Assembly: GCF_900102635.1 (NCBI RefSeq)
Contig: NZ_FMZQ01000001.1
Coordinates: 186,001 to 250,000, forward strand
Direction: 5' to 3'
DNA length: 64,000 nucleotides
From: Ectopseudomonas chengduensis
GTDB taxonomy: Bacteria; Pseudomonadota; Gammaproteobacteria; Pseudomonadales; Pseudomonadaceae
Each line of letters opens with the position of its first letter. Position 1 is the first letter of the stretch. Below, one piece after another: positions 1 through 8,225 of this stretch. The notes under the pieces were generated by a model. The model worked only from the letters and a program-made list of their open reading frames with translations. It did not search any database and was not told the DNA's origin. The translations under genes and the position numbers were made by a program.

Positions 1-2
1 AG

Positions 3-485
3 AACGGCTATATCGCCGATTCGAGCAAGACCTACCTGATCGGCAAGGTGTCGGACCAGGCTCGTCAGCTGGCCGAAGTCACCTATGAGGCGATGTGCAA
101 GGGCATCGAAGCCGTCAGACCCGGCGCCCGCCTCGGCGATATCGGTCATGCCATCGAACGCCATGCCCGCGCCCATCGCTACTCGGTGGTCAGGGAGTAT
201 TGCGGCCACGGCATCGGCCGGGAAATGCACGAGCCACCCGAAGTACTGCACTGGGGCAAAGCCGGCACCGGCCTGACCCTGCGCGAAGGCATGACCTTCA
301 CCATCGAACCCATGCTCAACCGGGGAACGGCGGACGTGCGTACGCTGCGCGACGGCTGGACGGTGGTGACCCGCGACGGCCAGCTCTCGGCGCAATTCGA
401 ACATACCGTGGCGGTCACCCGAGACGGCGTTCGCGTCCTTACGCTGCGCCCCGAAGAGCTGCACCTGAGCAGGATTTCGGCGTGA
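3..485 (+). CDS. map: Methionine aminopeptidase type I, 3' part
   Basis: This removes the initiator methionine from new proteins in the cytosol. The reading frame is already open at base 3 (NGYIADSSKTYLIG), so the 5' part lies outside the window and about 160 of roughly 260 residues remain. Family metal-site residues are visible: the Asp of IADSSK, the His of CGHGIGREMHEPP, the Glu of FTIEPMLN and the Glu of SAQFEHT. The second substrate-site His in REMHEPP is also present. The remaining metal Asp would lie upstream of base 1. The gene ends in TGA, followed by a 6-bp hairpin at 501-516. Family assignment is firm. Whether this is the main housekeeping copy or a second paralogue cannot be told here; the usual neighbours rpsB and glnD are not seen. 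Confidence 0.93.
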   Translation, partial: NGYIADSSKTYLIGKVSDQARQLAEVTYEAMCKGIEAVRPGARLGDIGHAIERHARAHRYSVVREYCGHGIGREMHEPPEVLHWGKAGTGLTLREGMTFTIEPMLNRGTADVRTLRDGWTVVTRDGQLSAQFEHTVAVTRDGVRVLTLRPEELHLSRISA

Positions 486-1182
486 TGGAAACGCAAAAGC
501 CCGTCCAGATGGACGGTGGATACCCAGAATATAGTTTGACATAGAGGGCCGCAAAATCCGCTAGCTTCAGCGCTAGGGCCTGCCACAACAACCGAAACAT
601 AGTTTGACACAGCCTAACGCGCCCGCCCAAAAAGCCCCACCGCAGCCAAGAATAAAGTTTGACACAGCCAGCCCCCGCCTCACACGTGCCCTACACACAT
701 GCCGCGTGCCATAAACAAGGATCGCAGCCCACTGCCGCTGGATCGAGATACCGTCCATTGAATTGGCTTAAGGGAGTACCGCGTGGGCTTGGTGATCCAG
801 ATATGGGGCCCATCATGATGGTAGTCAGCGGGTGCCAGAACCCTGAGACGGCTCAGGGGTGCCATCACTGACCACCCCTTGGACATCCTAGTGGCGATGA
901 ACCTTGTCGTTGGCTACAAAGCTCAGCATTGAATTGTCCACGCACACGATGGCGTGTGGGTATTCTCAAGAAAGTCAGGCGCCAAAGCGTGATGTCACTA
1001 GGCTACAATCAGTCGTAGTGCACACGCTCGACCATCATCAGAATCTCGTGATGCCCAGCCCGAAATACGGATATTTCAATGCCACGTCCGCCGCACCTCA
1101 ACTACCTCTGTCCCCGTCGCCGAGTGCTTGTCCAGCGAGCAGGCACCTTGGCGCGCGTCGCCGATAGGAATCTCGACTGTCT
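486..1182. other. Long non-coding stretch with IS-end motifs
   Basis: No convincing gene is present. The first third carries a small hairpin (CCGTCC/GGACGG, 501-516) and three AGTTTGACA motifs. The remainder contains short open frames on both strands (87 codons or fewer) whose translations resemble no family I know and that lack a good ribosome-binding site. It looks like a scar of past insertions leading into the accessory helicase module. Confidence 0.6.
533..664. repeat. Three spaced copies of AGTTTGACA (IS-end-like)
   Basis: Perfect copies lie at 533-541, 601-609 and 656-664, spaced 68 and 55 bases, all in the same direction. Several spaced copies of a motif ending in TGACA or TGACCCA are typical of IS21-family ends, where the transposase binds. 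This is probably the residue of one end of such an element, with no transposase gene nearby. The family assignment is inference. Confidence 0.45.
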
Positions 1183-3036
1183 ATGAATTATTTCACCGAA
1201 ACGGCAGCCAATATCCTTGGCAATAAAAAGCTGCGTAGCCCCCAGATCGAGGCCTATATCAAGGCGCAGGAGCATTTCGAGAACTCCAACGAGGATGCAC
1301 TAATCGTCCTGCCGACAGGGACGGGCAAAAGCGGGCTGATCTCCATCGTACCTTTCGGCCTGGCAAAGGGACGTGTGTTGATCATTACACCAGGCCTGGT
1401 CACCAAGCAGAGCATTCGACGGACACAGGAGCTGCTAGAAGACAACTTCTGGATCAATTTCGATGTGATTTTCAGTGCCGAGGATCTGCCGGTCACATGC
1501 GAATTTACGTCTGATACCCATCAGGCCAGCCTTGAGCAAGCCCACTTCGTCTATTCGAACATCCAGCAGGTATACAACGAGCGCGGACAGTCACTGACGA
1601 AGCGGGTGCCGTCCGACTTCTTCGACCTCATCATCATTGATGAGGGGCACCATGCGCCGGCACGTAGCTGGCAAAAGACCCTGGCCCACTTTTCCAAGGC
1701 TAAGAAGATCTTTGTGACTGGTACGCCGTTCCGCGGCGACAACCAAGAAGTGCCAGGAAAACTGATCCATAAGACGCCTCTCTCCGAGGTGATGCGTGAT
1801 CGGTATGTTAAGTGGCTGAGGAAAGAGACCGTAAATGCTCATGAGCTTTACTTCACCGTCACCGAGCAGCCAGGTGTTCGGCTCTCCAAAGAGCAAGTCC
1901 TCGAATTCAAGGACCGAGAGTGGGTAGAGCGCAGCGTAGCCTTGTCTCCAGAATGCTCAATGGACGTAATCAACCTAAGCATTCAGAAACTGGATGAGCT
2001 CCGGAAAACCTCTCCGGACGTGCCACACAAGATTCTCGCTGTCGGTTGCAGCATCACCCACGCCGAGGACCTGCGCACCTGGTATCAATCCAAGAACCTG
2101 ACTGCAGCTGTAGTGCACAGCGACATGGAGTTAGCAGATATCGATGCGGCATTCCGGGTAATCGATAACCACCAGTGCGATGTCGTTATCTCCGTGAACA
2201 TGTTGATGGAAGGCTACGACCATCGTTACCTCACTGTTCTGGCCCTCTTCCGTCCCTACCGAAGCGAAAATGCCTTCGCACAAATTGTGGGCAGGGTTTT
2301 GCGGGCGATCCCAGCCGACGAGATCACGGCTTTTGAGATCGATAACAACGCCGTGGTGATCTATCACCAGGAGACCGGCTTGGATTCGATGTGGACTGCC
2401 TTCCAGACTGAGGTTGATCGGGCCAAACACCAGCGCACCCGCGACTACACAATCACGGACGAGGACTACACGCGCAAAGAGCAGAACCTGGGTGGTGTTT
2501 CCAGCTCCGAAGCATTTGTGAGTGACCGTGACTCCTACCTTGGAGATCTGGACTTCAACAAGATATTTTCGGAGAAACGGGCCGAAGTCGAGTCCATCGC
2601 AACGCAGAAGGTCCAGGCGCTTCCGGGGATTGAGGGCTATGACGCGGATGTTCTTGCACAGCTCAAGAACGTCTTCCTGAGTGCTGAGACAAAGAAAGCA
2701 GCTCAGATCATAGACCCCAACCTCGTGGAGAAGCGGCCTGAAATCGCGCGTAAGCAACTCCGCGAGATCCTTACCAAGAAGGCTCAGGACGAGGTCGCAA
2801 CATTGCTCAGCGATCTGCAAATCGAAGAAAAAGCTTCTACCCTTTATCCGATATTCAAAAACCACCTACCGATGGCGAAACCCAACATGCCTAACGACGG
2901 TATACTGGTGAGCTTTATCTACACCAAGCTGGTGAAGAAATTCGGTAGGGTTGCTGACCGTGACAACAGCTCACTGACCAAGTCGATTGAGTACGTGGTA
3001 GTGATCATCGATGAATTAAGGAGAATGCTGAAATGA
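1183..3036 (+). CDS. Superfamily 2 DEAH-type helicase, defence-like
   Basis: This 617-residue ATP-driven helicase or translocase resembles the motor part of restriction and defence proteins. Walker A is LPTGTGKS (residues 43-50), motif II DEGH (153-156), motif III VTGTP (178-182), and motif VI QIVGRVLR (367-374), preceded by a motif V region, MLMEGYDH. The C-terminal 230 residues match nothing I recognise and may be a partner- or nucleic-acid-binding region. No nuclease, methylase or specificity domain is seen. The ATG is preceded only by a weak AGGA 13 bases upstream. The stop overlaps the next gene by four bases (ATGA), so the two are translationally coupled. Three sampled 60-base rows are 50-57 % G+C against 65 % in the RND gene, and IS scars flank the pair, both suggesting transfer. 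The specific function is unknown. Confidence 0.85.
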   Translation: MNYFTETAANILGNKKLRSPQIEAYIKAQEHFENSNEDALIVLPTGTGKSGLISIVPFGLAKGRVLIITPGLVTKQSIRRTQELLEDNFWINFDVIFSAEDLPVTCEFTSDTHQASLEQAHFVYSNIQQVYNERGQSLTKRVPSDFFDLIIIDEGHHAPARSWQKTLAHFSKAKKIFVTGTPFRGDNQEVPGKLIHKTPLSEVMRDRYVKWLRKETVNAHELYFTVTEQPGVRLSKEQVLEFKDREWVERSVALSPECSMDVINLSIQKLDELRKTSPDVPHKILAVGCSITHAEDLRTWYQSKNLTAAVVHSDMELADIDAAFRVIDNHQCDVVISVNMLMEGYDHRYLTVLALFRPYRSENAFAQIVGRVLRAIPADEITAFEIDNNAVVIYHQETGLDSMWTAFQTEVDRAKHQRTRDYTITDEDYTRKEQNLGGVSSSEAFVSDRDSYLGDLDFNKIFSEKRAEVESIATQKVQALPGIEGYDADVLAQLKNVFLSAETKKAAQIIDPNLVEKRPEIARKQLREILTKKAQDEVATLLSDLQIEEKASTLYPIFKNHLPMAKPNMPNDGILVSFIYTKLVKKFGRVADRDNSSLTKSIEYVVVIIDELRRMLK

Positions 3037-3461
3037 GTCTAGAATCCATCAGAATACTGGTTGATGAGCTCTCGACTCTCCACGTAACCCGTGGCGTTCA
3101 GCCCAGCGAACTTATCGACAATCTCTTCGAAGATGACTACGTCGAGTCCTCGGCGCGAAAGACATCGCAGGGGCTGGTGTTCGAGCTGGTCTTCTCGGAG
3201 CAAGATGAAGACGGATCGTCGAGCAAGGTCACCATGCGCTATACCTACGATCGCAGCCGTTATCTGGTACTTGTCGAGCAGAAGATGACGGCCAAGCGGT
3301 TCAGTACTCAATGGGATCGTACCCACGCCGTCCTGGAGCGGCTCGGCAAACTTGAAGCGCTGCTCGCTGACCAGCTACCGCGAGAGAAAGTCGCCGCAAT
3401 CCTATCAACCATGCCCCAAGACTACCTTGCCCTTGCCCCGCAACTGCGGCTGGTGGCCTAA
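3033..3461 (+). CDS. Unknown 142-residue protein coupled to the helicase
   Basis: I do not recognise this protein. It begins on an ATG that overlaps the helicase stop codon (ATGA), so it is almost certainly made with the helicase and probably works with it. The middle (residues about 45-90) alternates hydrophobic and charged residues as in a beta-sheet domain. The last 50 residues look helical (WDRTHAVLERLGKLEALLADQLP). There is no signal peptide, membrane segment, cysteine cluster or recognisable nuclease motif. It could be a regulatory subunit, a specificity factor or an immunity-like partner. Confidence 0.75.
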   Translation: MSLESIRILVDELSTLHVTRGVQPSELIDNLFEDDYVESSARKTSQGLVFELVFSEQDEDGSSSKVTMRYTYDRSRYLVLVEQKMTAKRFSTQWDRTHAVLERLGKLEALLADQLPREKVAAILSTMPQDYLALAPQLRLVA

Positions 3462-3541
3462 CCCTAGCCAGTCATTCCACTGCGACCGATGCTCAACCAG
3501 CCATGATATCGCCGCAGTGAATCTGCTCGACATACTTGTAC

Positions 3542-3927
3542 TGTTGGCGCTGATGGAAAATTGACCCACCCTGCCGATTGAAATTTGACCCAGGGCGGAT
3601 TGCTGATTTTGTTACCAGCAACTGTGGATAAGTCTACCAGCGCAGCTGCTGTTGCCCCCACTCCTTCGCTAGCCCAGTTCAGTTGTTTAAGACCTGCCAC
3701 ACGCAGCCATGTAGCAGGCCGTCGTCGCCATGAAATCAGAACGGCTCATCGTCCTCCGGTTCCTGGCCGCCCTTACGCTTTCGCTCCCGTGATTTGATCT
3801 TGGCCTGGGCCGCCAAGCTACTGTGTTGCAGGCGATAGGACTCGTTACCGGTTTCGACGATGTGGCAGTGGTGGGTCAGCCGATCCAGCAGGGCGGTGGT
3901 CATCTTGGCGTCGCCGAACACACCCAT
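3542..3927 (-). mobile_element. Remnant of an IS21-family insertion sequence
   Basis: This is one end of an IS21-type element with the tail of its istB gene. Two direct motifs, AATTGACCCA (3559-3568) and AATTTGACCCA (3582-3592), lie 23 bases apart at the outer end, as in the multiple repeats at IS21 ends. Inside them is an istB fragment read toward the end. The istA gene and most of istB are missing, so the remnant cannot move by itself. The outer boundary (about 3542, starting TGTTGG) is estimated from the TGT that commonly begins these elements. Confidence 0.7.
3736..3927 (-). pseudogene. istB: C-terminal fragment of IstB transposition helper
   Basis: IstB is the ATP-binding helper of IS21-type transposases. 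About 60 C-terminal residues remain, starting near [19 protein letters not shown], a stretch I recognise from IstB-like proteins, and ending in a charged tail rich in Lys, Arg, Asp and Glu. An in-frame stop lies about nine codons before the recognisable part, and the Walker A and B region is absent. It is a non-functional relic. Confidence 0.8.
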
Positions 3928-4017
3928 GGAGATCGCAGCAATTACCCCCTAAACTCTCGGCCATACGCACTCGATTGGGTGCGACCTTCTATTGTGTCGT
4001 TATCAGGGATAGTCATC

Positions 4018-5112
4018 TTGAACCTACGCCCCCTCCTCTGTCTGTGCCTACCGGCCAGCCTGCTACTGGTCGGCTGCGACCAGGCACCCGCCCCCCAGGA
4101 ACAGGCACCGCGCCTGGTCAAGCTGTTTACCGTGGAAGACCCCGCCAGCGAGCGCCTGCGCGAATTCCCCGCCCGCCTCAAGGCCACCGAGGAAGCCGAG
4201 CTGTCCTTTCGCATCGGCGGCCAGCTGAAGACGCTGGAGGTGCGGCAGGGCCAGCCGGTCAAGCGCGGCCAGCTGATTGCCAGCATCGAAGACACCGACC
4301 AGCGTCTGCGGGTACGTGATCGCCAGGCCAGCTTCGACCTGGCCAACGCCCAGTTCAAGCGCATTGCTCAACTGCTTGAGCGGCAGATGATTTCCCGCTC
4401 CGAATATGACCAGCGCAAGGCCGCCCTCGACTCGGCCAGCGCTGCCCTGAGCCTGGCTCGTCAGGAGCTGGACTACACCCGCATCCTCGCACCCTTCGAC
4501 GGTGTAGCGGCCAACACCCATGTGGATAACTTCCAGGTGGTGCAGGCCAAGCAACCTATCGTCACCTTGCAGAGCGGCGACAGCCTGGATGTGCTGTTCC
4601 AGATGCCGGAAAACCTGCTGACCAACCTGCGCAGTCGTGAAGACAGCGTGGGCTATCACCCCAGCGTGATTCTCGACAGCCTGCCGGATCGCGAATTCGA
4701 GGCGGTGTACAAGGAACACAGCACCCAGCCAGACCCCAAGACCCTGACCTATCAGGTCACCCTGTCCATGCCTCGCCCCGAGGAGCTCAACCTGCTGCCG
4801 GGCATGAGCGCCACGGTCAAGATCGATTTCGCCAAAATCAGCCGCAACCCGGACAATCGCCTGCTGGTGCCGGTGGAGGCGGTATTCAGCCCGGATAGCG
4901 TCGCCGCCGAAGTCAAGCAGGTATGGGTGGCGCGCGAGCAGGACGGCACGTTGCGCCTCACCGCGCGCCAGGTCGAAGTCGGCCAGCTGACCCGTAACGG
5001 TATCGAAGTGCTCAGCGGCATCGAGCCCGGCGAGCAGATCGTCGCCGTCGGTGGCGCCGAACTGGAGGAAGGCCAGGCAGTGCGGCCCTGGGTACGCGAG
5101 CGGGGGCTGTAA
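4018..5112 (+). CDS. RND efflux periplasmic adaptor (membrane-fusion lipoprotein)
   Basis: This adaptor links an inner-membrane RND pump to an outer-membrane channel. I chose the TTG at 4018: AGGGA ends 8 bases upstream, and this start places a lipoprotein signal (LLCLCLPASLLLVGC) at the N-terminus with the acylated Cys near residue 18. The mature protein shows the usual order: a lipoyl-like half (GGQLKTLEVRQGQPVKRGQL), an alpha-helical hairpin (residues about 95-150), the second lipoyl half (ILAPFDGVAAN), then beta-barrel and membrane-proximal parts (GIEVLSGIEPGEQIVAVG). Length is 364 residues, normal for the family. The stop TAA directly abuts the pump ATG, so the two form an operon. No outer-membrane channel gene follows. 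Substrate is unknown. Confidence 0.9.
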   Translation: MNLRPLLCLCLPASLLLVGCDQAPAPQEQAPRLVKLFTVEDPASERLREFPARLKATEEAELSFRIGGQLKTLEVRQGQPVKRGQLIASIEDTDQRLRVRDRQASFDLANAQFKRIAQLLERQMISRSEYDQRKAALDSASAALSLARQELDYTRILAPFDGVAANTHVDNFQVVQAKQPIVTLQSGDSLDVLFQMPENLLTNLRSREDSVGYHPSVILDSLPDREFEAVYKEHSTQPDPKTLTYQVTLSMPRPEELNLLPGMSATVKIDFAKISRNPDNRLLVPVEAVFSPDSVAAEVKQVWVAREQDGTLRLTARQVEVGQLTRNGIEVLSGIEPGEQIVAVGGAELEEGQAVRPWVRERGL

Positions 5113-8100
5113 ATGGATATCGCCGGTTATTTTATCCAGCGCCGCGTCACCAGCTGGCTGGTCACCCTGGTGCTGGGCATCGGCGGGTTGATGGCCTTTC
5201 TCGGCATCGGCCGCCTGGAAGACCCCTCCTTCACCCTGAAAAACGCCATGGTCATCACCAGCTACCCCGGCGCCTCGCCGCAGCAGGTGGAAGAGGAAGT
5301 CAGCTATCCCCTGGAAAACGCCATTCAGCAGCTGCCCTCGATCAAGAAGGTCACCTCCATCTCCAGCGCCGGGCTCTCGCAGATCAGCCTGGAGCTGCAC
5401 AGCCAGTACAAGGCCGAGCAGATCCCGCAGATCTGGGACGAATTGCGGCGCAAGATCAACGACCTGCAGCCCAGCCTGCCACCGGGAGTCAACCCGCCGC
5501 AGATCCGCGACGACTTCAGTGATGTATTCGGCTTCTTCCTGCTGGTCACCGGCGAAGGCTACAGCGCCCAGGAGCTGCGCGACTTCGCCGACTACCTGCG
5601 CCGTGAACTGGTGTTGCTGCCTGGCGTAGGCAAGGTCAGCCTGGCCGGCGCCCGCCAGGAGCAGGTGCAGGTGGAAATCTCGCGCAGCAAGATGAGCACC
5701 CTGGGTATCGCCCCGCAGCGCCTGGCCCAGGTGCTCAGCCAGCAGAACGTGGTGTCCAACGCCGGGCGCATTCTGGTCGGCAGCGAGTCGATCCGCCTGC
5801 ACCCCACTGGCGAGCTGCAGGATGTGCGCGAGCTGGAGCGCCTGATCATCAGCGACCCGGGCAGCGCGCAGCAGGTCACTCTCGGCGATATCGCCCAGGT
5901 CAGCCGCGGCTTTAGCGAAACACCGGGCAACCTCTACCGCATGAACGGCCAGCCGGCCCTGACCCTGGGCGTTTCCTTCGCACCCAAGGTCAACGTGGTG
6001 GATGTCGGCGCGACGATCAACGCGCGCCTGGCCGAACTGGACGCCCAGCGCCCGGCCGGTATGCAGTTGCAGGTGTTCTACGACCAGGCCGCCGAAGTGC
6101 AGGCCTCGGTGCAGGGTTTCGTGATCAACTTCGTCGCCTCGGTGGCCATCGTGATCGTCGTGCTGCTGATCTTTATGGGCCTGCGCAGCGGCCTGCTGAT
6201 CGGCCTGATCCTGGCCCTCACGGTGCTCGGCAGCTTTATCTTTATGCGCCTGCTGGGCATCGAGCTGCAGCGCATTTCCCTCGGTGCCCTGGTGATCGCC
6301 CTGGGTATGCTGGTGGACAACGCCATCGTTATCGTCGAAGGCATTCTGGTCGGCCGTCAACGCGGCCAGAGCACCCTGGAGGCAGCGCGGGGCATCGTCC
6401 GCCAGACCAATCTGCCGCTGCTCGGCGCCACCCTGATCGCCATCATCGCCTTCGCCCCCATCGGCCTGTCGGACGACTCCACCGGCGAGTTCTGCCTGTC
6501 GCTGTTCCAGGTGCTGATGATCTCCCTGCTGCTCAGCTGGGTGACTGCCATCACCCTGACGCCGTTCTTCGCCAGCCTGTTCTTCCGCGATAACCAGACC
6601 CTGACCGGCCAGGATCAGGGCGACCCCTACGGCGGGGTGATCTTCACCAGCTACCGGCGCCTGCTCGACTTCGCCCTGCACCGCCGTAGCCTCACTCTGG
6701 GCATGCTGGTGGTATTGCTGGTGGTGGCCATTGCCGGCTTCGGCAAGGTGCGCCAGAGCTTCTTTCCGCCGTCCAATACGCCGATGTTCTTTATCGACCT
6801 GTGGCTACCCCAGGGCACTGATATCCGCTACACCGAGCAGCTGGTGGCCGAACTGGATCAGCATGTACTGGAGCAGGAAGGGGTGACCACGGTCAGCAGC
6901 ACAATCGGTCAGGGCGCCCTGCGTTTTATCCTCACCTACTCACCGCAGAAGCAGTACCCCAACTACGCTCAGCTGCTGGTGCGCACCGACAACCTGGAGC
7001 GCATCGAGCCGCTGATCAACCAGTTGGAACTGCATGTCGCCGAGCAGTACCCGCAGATCAAGCCCAAGTTCAAGCAACTGATGCTCGGCCCCGGCAACGA
7101 CAGCAAGATCGAGGCGCGCTTCAGCGGCCCCGACCCCGACGAACTGCGCCGCCTGGGAGGCGAGGTCAGCCGTCTGATGCGCCAGGACCCGGTAGCCAAT
7201 GCAGTGATGCACGACTGGTATGAGCGCACCAAGCTGGTCCGCCCGCAATTCGCCGAGGCCCGCGCCCGCGAACTGGGGGTGGACAAGAGTGAGCTGGATG
7301 ACCTGCTGCGCATGAGCTTCTCCGGCATGAATGTCGGCCTGTACCGCGACGGCACCCGCCTGCTGCCAATAGTCGCGCGCACCCCGGACAACGAGCGGCT
7401 GAATGCCGACAGCCTGAGTGACCTGCAGATCTGGAGCAACGCCCGGGGCGGCTACCTGCCCATCGAACAGGTGCTGCTGGGCTTTAACACCGAGTGGGAA
7501 GACCCGCTGATCATGCGTCTGGATCGCAAACGCACGCTCACCGTACAGGCCGATCCTTCCCTGCTCAGCGGCGAAACCGCAGCCCAGCTGTTCCAGCGCC
7601 TCAAGCCGCAGATCGAGGCCATCCCCCTGCCCGAGGGTTACAGCCTGGAATGGGGCGGCGAGTATGAAAGCTCCCGCGATGCGCAAGGTGCAGTGTTCGG
7701 TAGCCTGCCGCTGGGTTATCTGGTGATGTTTATGATCACCATTTTGCTCTTCGACTCGTTCAAGCGCGCCACCGTGATCTGGCTCACCGTGCCCCTGGCG
7801 ATGATCGGCGTGACCCTGGGCTTTCTGCTGACCGGCATCCCCTTCGGCTTTATGGCCCTGCTCGGCCTGCTTAGCCTGAGCGGTATGCTGGTGAAGAACG
7901 GCATCGTCCTGGTGGACGAAATCCAGCTGCAGCTGGCCAGCGGCAAGGATGCCCTGCAAGCCGTGGAAGACGCCTCGATCAGCCGCGTGCGCCCGGTGGC
8001 CATGGCCGCCCTGACCACCATCCTGGGCATGAGCCCGCTGCTGACCGATGCCTTCTTCCAGAGCATGGCGGTGGTGATCATGTTCGGCCTGGGCTTCGCC

Positions 8101-8181
8101 ACCCTGCTGACGCTGGTGGTGCTGCCGGTGCTGTATTGCGTGTTCTACGGGATCAAGGAGCAGGGCGCGGCAGAGGCTTAA
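5113..8181 (+). CDS. RND efflux pump, inner-membrane transporter
   Basis: This is a 1022-residue proton-driven exporter of the hydrophobe/amphiphile efflux type, with two repeats of six membrane segments and two large periplasmic loops. A first membrane segment (residues about 13-30), the TM2-6 block (about 335-490) and the TM8-12 block (about 860-1010) are visible. The proton relay is VDNAIVIVE with Asp402-Asn403, where AcrB has Asp-Asp; the relay lysine is Lys928 in LVKNGIVLVDE. From memory VDN also occurs in the TriC branch of Pseudomonas pumps. It is cotranscribed with its adaptor. Drugs, solvents or fatty acids are all possible substrates; sequence alone does not decide. Confidence 0.93.
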   Translation: MDIAGYFIQRRVTSWLVTLVLGIGGLMAFLGIGRLEDPSFTLKNAMVITSYPGASPQQVEEEVSYPLENAIQQLPSIKKVTSISSAGLSQISLELHSQYKAEQIPQIWDELRRKINDLQPSLPPGVNPPQIRDDFSDVFGFFLLVTGEGYSAQELRDFADYLRRELVLLPGVGKVSLAGARQEQVQVEISRSKMSTLGIAPQRLAQVLSQQNVVSNAGRILVGSESIRLHPTGELQDVRELERLIISDPGSAQQVTLGDIAQVSRGFSETPGNLYRMNGQPALTLGVSFAPKVNVVDVGATINARLAELDAQRPAGMQLQVFYDQAAEVQASVQGFVINFVASVAIVIVVLLIFMGLRSGLLIGLILALTVLGSFIFMRLLGIELQRISLGALVIALGMLVDNAIVIVEGILVGRQRGQSTLEAARGIVRQTNLPLLGATLIAIIAFAPIGLSDDSTGEFCLSLFQVLMISLLLSWVTAITLTPFFASLFFRDNQTLTGQDQGDPYGGVIFTSYRRLLDFALHRRSLTLGMLVVLLVVAIAGFGKVRQSFFPPSNTPMFFIDLWLPQGTDIRYTEQLVAELDQHVLEQEGVTTVSSTIGQGALRFILTYSPQKQYPNYAQLLVRTDNLERIEPLINQLELHVAEQYPQIKPKFKQLMLGPGNDSKIEARFSGPDPDELRRLGGEVSRLMRQDPVANAVMHDWYERTKLVRPQFAEARARELGVDKSELDDLLRMSFSGMNVGLYRDGTRLLPIVARTPDNERLNADSLSDLQIWSNARGGYLPIEQVLLGFNTEWEDPLIMRLDRKRTLTVQADPSLLSGETAAQLFQRLKPQIEAIPLPEGYSLEWGGEYESSRDAQGAVFGSLPLGYLVMFMITILLFDSFKRATVIWLTVPLAMIGVTLGFLLTGIPFGFMALLGLLSLSGMLVKNGIVLVDEIQLQLASGKDALQAVEDASISRVRPVAMAALTTILGMSPLLTDAFFQSMAVVIMFGLGFATLLTLVVLPVLYCVFYGIKEQGAAEA

Positions 8182-8184
8182 GAA

Positions 8185-8209
8185 GGTGGACAACGCGCAG
8201 TTGTCCACC
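8185..8209. terminator. Hairpin between convergent genes
   Basis: A perfect 10-bp stem, GGTGGACAAC/GTTGTCCACC, with a 5-base loop, lies just after the pump stop codon and before the end of the convergent DUF1275 gene. There is no clear T-run, so it may be a weak bidirectional terminator or an RNA-stabilising hairpin. Confidence 0.5.
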
Positions 8210-8225
8210 CGCTCTCAAGGTCGAC

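Larger units (their letters stand above)
3462..4017. other. IS-derived gap upstream of the efflux genes
   Basis: Apart from the istB tail and IS end repeats, no gene is visible. The last 90 bases hold the ribosome-binding site of the efflux adaptor and must hold its promoter, but I could not pick out convincing -35 and -10 boxes. The insertion may have altered control of the pump. Confidence 0.5.

Noticed and set aside
904..1167. An 87-codon open frame before the helicase
   Set aside because: No ribosome-binding site and no resemblance to a known protein; sequence looks like scar DNA.
1183..3036. Type I restriction subunit HsdR
   Set aside because: No PD-(D/E)xK nuclease part and no hsdM or hsdS nearby; too short.
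1183..3461. Hachiman (HamA-HamB) defence system
   Set aside because: The helicase could be HamB-like, but the partner is 142 residues with no HamA-type nuclease region and follows instead of preceding the helicase.
4063..6681. An 872-codon open frame antisense to the efflux genes
   Set aside because: His/Gln/Gly-rich translation with no recognisable domain, opposite two firm genes; high-GC artefact.
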